8,211 nucleotides of DNA from an uncultured Muribaculaceae bacterium (GTDB lineage Bacteria; Bacteroidota; Bacteroidia; Bacteroidales; Muribaculaceae). The position numbers and the translations under genes were made by a program. The DNA lies in the NCBI GenBank assembly GCA_905209725.1, contig CAJLTZ010000094.1, forward strand, positions 1 through 8,211, in the 5' to 3' direction. A model generated the notes under the pieces. That model saw only the letters and a list, made by a program, of their open reading frames with translations, had not been told where the DNA came from and did no database searches. Every line of letters begins with the position of its first letter. Position 1 is the stretch's first letter. Shown here one piece after another: positions 6,204 to 8,211 of the stretch.

Positions 6204-6641
6204 TTAGTTTAGATAATCCTTAACTTTCTTTTCTATTCCGTGTTTGAACTCGGAGGTGTTCTTGCGGGCGTTTTGGAATGCAAACGCTGTCATATCCTCA
6301 TAGGAAGTCTTTCCGTCTGCCTTCTTTATTATCAGAAGGGCTGATCCTGCAATTTCATACGCATCGGCAATTTGTCCTCCATCAGAAGTAGTGATGTCAA
6401 CAACTTTGAAACTGACAGCATTATTGCCCGCGAAACAGCTATCTACCGACTCTTTTGCGAAACGCTCGATGGCACGGCAGGTAAGGCATCTTTGCTTCCC
6501 GTGAAAATACACAACCTCGACGTGTGGGGCAGATGATGAAATCTCACTTTGAGTTCCCTCAGTATTAGTAGTTGTGTTGGTGCAAGAAGAAACTACTGCC
6601 ATGATTATTGTGGCTAACATAGCAAATTTCAAATACTTCAT
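6204..6641 (-). CDS. ArsF-family lipoprotein (second paralogue)
   Basis: A 145-residue lipoprotein with lipobox VVSSC (Cys20), then a Thr/Ser/Asn-rich linker of about 18 residues. The core holds the ArsF motif YFHGKQRCLTC (Cys52, Cys55), an extra Cys69, and the matching strands VVDITTSDGG and YEIAGSALLII. It aligns along its length with the ArsF protein at 4375-4806, differing in membrane anchoring and in an extra Ser/Gly-rich region. No cis-proline is seen at the expected place (GSA). The next gene upstream ends 4 nt away. Predicted site is the periplasmic face of the inner or outer membrane. Family membership is firm by motif; its task and how it differs from the soluble paralogue are unknown. 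Confidence 0.78.
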   Translation of the reverse strand: MKYLKFAMLATIIMAVVSSCTNTTTNTEGTQSEISSSAPHVEVVYFHGKQRCLTCRAIERFAKESVDSCFAGNNAVSFKVVDITTSDGGQIADAYEIAGSALLIIKKADGKTSYEDMTAFAFQNARKNTSEFKHGIEKKVKDYLN

Positions 6642-6645
6642 AATG

Positions 6646-7152
6646 CTATTTTTTTGATATTTGTTCTATGAGTTCATTGAAATAATATTCAGAGTCTGAT
6701 TCTCCTTCCATTATTTTCCTACGGTATATAGGATTCCCATCGCAGTCAACCGCAACCCATTGAGGCGGAATGTAAACTTGCATTGCGCGGGCAAGTTCCA
6801 TATTAGAATCCATAATGACATCTTCTGTCCAGCCTTTAGTCTTTACAACGGGTAAAACACGGTTAGAAGTTTTGATATCATCTACTGAAACTAATACAAT
6901 CTTGATTTTATCTGAATATTCACCGTCATCCTTCAGTTCTATGAGAGAATCTATCATAGAAAGATTTGTAGGACAACAGGTTTTCCAGAAAACAAAGAGA
7001 GTCACATTGCCTTCTTTTTTGTCAAGATATGATTTACTAGGCTTGCTCACGCCATGTAAATCCTTTACATACAAATCCATTCCCGGGTACTGTGCGTAAG
7101 CGGTCAATATTGAGATTGCAAAAAACGATATTAAAGCAATCAATTGTTTCAT
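6646..7152 (-). CDS. TlpA/redoxin-like exported protein with atypical CCPTN active site
   Basis: From the ATG at 7152 the protein has 168 residues with a signal peptide (1-20, AYA-Q). The body follows the TlpA/AlkyI hydroperoxide-type thioredoxin fold: NVTLFVFWKTCCPTN at 49-63, KIVLVSVDD at 84-92, a DSNMELARAM segment and the cis-proline in YIPPQWVAVD (Pro130). The usual WCPPC is replaced by CCPTN, so the resolving cysteine is lost and the Trp becomes Cys59, next to Cys60. An ATG 60 nt upstream (7212) is rejected because it places a second hydrophobic stretch before the signal and overlaps arsR. The gap from arsR is 47 nt and to the ArsF lipoprotein 4 nt. It may bind a trivalent arsenical through the Cys pair or act as a one-Cys thiol protein. 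Chemistry is unknown. Confidence 0.75.
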   Translation of the reverse strand: MKQLIALISFFAISILTAYAQYPGMDLYVKDLHGVSKPSKSYLDKKEGNVTLFVFWKTCCPTNLSMIDSLIELKDDGEYSDKIKIVLVSVDDIKTSNRVLPVVKTKGWTEDVIMDSNMELARAMQVYIPPQWVAVDCDGNPIYRRKIMEGESDSEYYFNELIEQISKK

Positions 7153-7199
7153 AGAAGTATTTTGCCGAATTACGAACATAATGATGAAAAAAATAGTGC

Positions 7200-7529
7200 C
7201 TACGAGCAGCAACTATTCTTTTTTGAGGGACAGCAGTCGTCAAGCATATGTAAAAACAGTTGCCGTGCGAGTGTCCAGTTTTCAGCGTTGATGCAATACT
7301 TCACTTTTGGCGGCTCGATGGTGCCTTGTATCAGACCGGCCTCTTTCAACTCGCTCAGATGCTGCGACACTGTGGCTTTCGCAATCGGAAGCACCTCGTG
7401 TATATCGCCAAAGAAACATTCGTTCCTCTGAGCGAGAAAATTGAGAATCGCTATCCGCGTGGGATGCCCCATCGCTTTTGCGAACCTCGCAAGTCGCTCC
7501 TGTTCAGGTGTTATCTCTAATTTTGTCAT
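7200..7529 (-). CDS. arsR: ArsR-family arsenic-responsive repressor
   Basis: A 109-residue winged-helix repressor. Residues 17-32 hold the usual AKAMGHPTRIAILNFL segment, 48-66 the recognition helix region (KATVSQHLSELKEAGLI), and 73-80 the wing. Metalloid-binding Cys candidates are Cys38 in RNECFFGDI, at the site of the classic ELCVCDL motif but with only one Cys there, Cys79, and the C-terminal pairs Cys99-100 and Cys107-108. It is the first gene of the operon, 47 nt before the TlpA-like gene, and has a promoter with an overlapping dyad upstream, so autoregulation is expected: bound in the absence of arsenite, released on binding. No clear Shine-Dalgarno site is seen. Family assignment is strong; arsenic specificity is inferred from the operon. 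Confidence 0.93.
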   Translation of the reverse strand: MTKLEITPEQERLARFAKAMGHPTRIAILNFLAQRNECFFGDIHEVLPIAKATVSQHLSELKEAGLIQGTIEPPKVKYCINAENWTLARQLFLHMLDDCCPSKKNSCCS

Positions 7530-7544
7530 ATCATTACTTGTTTG

Positions 7545-7566
7545 ATGTTCGCAAAATTACAAACAT
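7545..7566 (-). promoter_or_regulatory. Candidate ArsR operator (22-bp dyad)
   Basis: On the minus strand ATGTTTG, an 8-nt centre, then CGAACAT form an imperfect inverted repeat (6 of 7 positions). The centre is the TAATTTTG element of the promoter, so a bound repressor would block RNA polymerase directly. The size and place fit ArsR operators. Binding is inferred. Confidence 0.5.
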
Positions 7567-7583
7567 TATCTGATATGACCAAA
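7552..7583 (-). promoter_or_regulatory. Bacteroides-type promoter of the ars operon
   Basis: On the minus strand TTTG (7583-7580), 20 nt, then TAATTTTG (7559-7552) match the Bacteroidetes consensus at every fixed position. Transcription would start near 7545, leaving a short leader before the arsR ATG at 7529. This is the only promoter I can see for the whole minus-strand operon. Confidence 0.72.
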
Positions 7584-7642
7584 TTTTTTAGGCATTATTT
7601 TCAATCAACAAATTTCCCTTACGGAGATTTTACCAATACATC

Positions 7643-7669
7643 GCCGCCTTTTGGCGGCCGAAATTTTTT
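7643..7669 (+). terminator. Hairpin with T-run between ars promoter and mobile-element genes
   Basis: GCCGCC (7643-7648) and GGCGGC (7653-7658) form a perfect 6-bp GC stem around TTTT, followed after CGAAA by six T at 7664-7669. It reads as a + strand intrinsic terminator, but no + strand gene lies upstream in the window. It may instead block read-through or simply be a structural element. Confidence 0.4.
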
Positions 7670-7676
7670 GCAAATT

Positions 7677-7709
7677 GAAGGCGATGGAGCATCATGCTTC
7701 ACCGCCTTC
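7677..7709. repeat. Long imperfect hairpin downstream of DUF3873-like gene
   Basis: GAAGGCG (7677-7683) and CGCCTTC (7703-7709) form a perfect outer stem. After one mismatch, 7 more pairs (one G-T) continue to a 3-nt loop at 7692-7694. It lies about 20 nt after the stop of the DUF3873-like gene on the minus strand and could protect or end that transcript, although no T-run follows on either strand. Confidence 0.5.
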
Positions 7710-7728
7710 TTCACTGATATGGCTTTGG

Positions 7729-7938
7729 TTACTTGTTTCGTTTTGCGAGCCACTCGTCCCGTTTGAGACGGCACTCCTGGAGGGTCGGAGCGACTACCGA
7801 AAAGAGGTCTCCTTCGGCTGTTCTGTAATCGTACATTATCCTTGATACTTTGCGCCCTCTGTGGGCGGAGTAGTAGGTCTCGTATTGTTCCAGTCCTGCT
7901 TGGGTGGTCGATATTCCGTTCTGAGTCATTCGTGTCAT
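7729..7938 (-). CDS. DUF3873-like small protein of a conjugative element
   Basis: A 69-residue soluble protein from the ATG at 7938. It has a short N-terminal part (NGISTTQAGLEQYETY), a basic turn (HRGRKVSR), YDYRTAEGDLFSVVAPTL, and a charged C-terminal helix with RDEWLAKR. This pattern resembles the DUF3873 proteins found in Bacteroides conjugative transposons; function is unknown. The frame stays open upstream to an ATG at 8013, but that start would overlap the PcfJ-like gene by 23 bases and add a low-complexity leader across the intergenic hairpin, so I prefer 7938 (7929 is also possible). It follows the PcfJ-like gene by 52 nt and marks a mobile element rather than the ars system. Confidence 0.7.
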   Translation of the reverse strand: MTRMTQNGISTTQAGLEQYETYYSAHRGRKVSRIMYDYRTAEGDLFSVVAPTLQECRLKRDEWLAKRNK

Positions 7939-7955
7939 AGTCTTGGAGGTTTTGT

Positions 7956-7981
7956 GACCACCGCCGGGGTTGGCGGTGGTC
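7956..7981. repeat. 10-bp GC-rich perfect hairpin between PcfJ-like and DUF3873-like genes
   Basis: GACCACCGCC (7956-7965) and GGCGGTGGTC (7972-7981) pair fully around a 6-nt loop. It sits in the 52-nt gap between two minus-strand genes. No T-run follows on the minus strand. It may be an RNA processing or stability element that sets the ratio of the two products. Confidence 0.55.
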
Positions 7982-7990
7982 GGGTTTAAT

Positions 7991-8211
7991 TTATGCTCTC
8001 TTGCGCTCGGCAATCATCTTCTTGTTGGCGTTGATTATACCTGCTATCTGCTCGGTGTATTCGCAGACTTGGTTGGCGAAGGCTCGGCATTGAATGATTG
8101 AGTAGTCCTTCAGCGAGATTTCTACGGTGGCGATGGTCTTGCCTCCCATCGTGGCGGTGAACACCAGAGTCTCGGGTTTGAGGTAGTAGCCGGATGAACC
8201 TACGCAGATAT
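7991..8211 (-). CDS. PcfJ-like protein, C-terminal 72 residues (runs off window)
   Basis: Too short and incomplete to be listed as a standard frame, but the minus strand is open from the window edge to TAA at 7991-7993. The visible residues include CVGSSGYYLKPETLVF, GGKTIATVEISLKDYSIIQCRAF, a CEYTEQI segment and a basic end (AERKRA). This is the pattern of the C-terminus of PcfJ-domain proteins, which occur in Bacteroides conjugative elements, often beside a PcfK-like gene. Their role in conjugation or plasmid maintenance is not established. The 5' part lies beyond the window. The DUF3873-like gene follows on the same strand after 52 nt, so the two are likely co-transcribed. Confidence 0.72.
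   Translation of the reverse strand, partial: ICVGSSGYYLKPETLVFTATMGGKTIATVEISLKDYSIIQCRAFANQVCEYTEQIAGIINANKKMIAERKRA

Noticed and set aside
7153..7212. Upstream ATG at 7212 for the TlpA-like gene
   Set aside because: It overlaps arsR and places an extra hydrophobic stretch before the true signal peptide at 7152.
7542..7766. + strand open frames between arsR and the DUF3873-like gene
   Set aside because: They cross the ars promoter and two hairpins and show no recognisable protein pattern.
1..8211. CRISPR array, rRNA, further tRNA, or insertion sequence
   Set aside because: No regularly spaced repeats, no other cloverleaf pattern, and no transposase-like protein were seen on either strand.

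Overview
The window comes from a Bacteroidales-type genome, probably a gut species. Three things point there: a tmRNA whose tag ends in NYALAA, promoters of the Bacteroides form (TTTG, a gap of about 19-20 nt, then TAnnTTTG), and two proteins typical of Bacteroides conjugative elements at the right edge. No species can be named from sequence alone.

Layout. Positions 1-259 are the flank and promoter region of ssrA, and 260-660 is the tmRNA gene on the + strand. A compact hairpin/terminator zone (about 696-830) separates it from a convergent minus-strand operon that fills about 861-7529. Read from its promoter (about 7580), the operon runs: ArsR repressor; a TlpA-like thioredoxin-fold protein with an altered active site; an ArsF-family lipoprotein; a Cys-rich lipoprotein with an Ig/PKD-like look; an outer-membrane beta-barrel protein; a second, secreted ArsF-family protein; a CcdA/ArsG-family membrane protein; a thioredoxin-fold protein with a Cys-rich N-terminal extension; a 446-residue DUF318/ArsP-type permease; a thioredoxin-coupled arsenate reductase (ArsC); and a second ArsP-type permease cut off after its first half. 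Gaps between genes are 0-47 nt and several stops and starts overlap, so this reads as one arsenic-induced transcript. Right of the operon promoter are two hairpins, a DUF3873-like small gene, and the C-terminal end of a PcfJ-like protein that runs off the window. The last two indicate an integrative/conjugative element.

How it may work. ArsR would release the promoter when trivalent arsenic binds. ArsC makes arsenite from arsenate, and the DUF318 permease is the best candidate exporter, because no ArsB, Acr3, ArsA or ArsD is present. ArsF and ArsG carry names from the Bacteroides ars operon, where they were linked to nitroaromatic arsenicals. Here their thiol motifs also suggest a path for electrons from the cytosol across the inner membrane to periplasmic thiol proteins.

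The least ordinary part is the block 4811-7152 between arsR and the second ArsF gene. It is clearly more AT-rich than its neighbours and encodes four envelope proteins (TlpA-like, ArsF lipoprotein, Cys-rich Ig-like lipoprotein, outer-membrane barrel). It looks like an inserted accessory module that extends arsenic or thiol chemistry to the outer membrane. This is inference from sequence and gene order; nothing here proves function.
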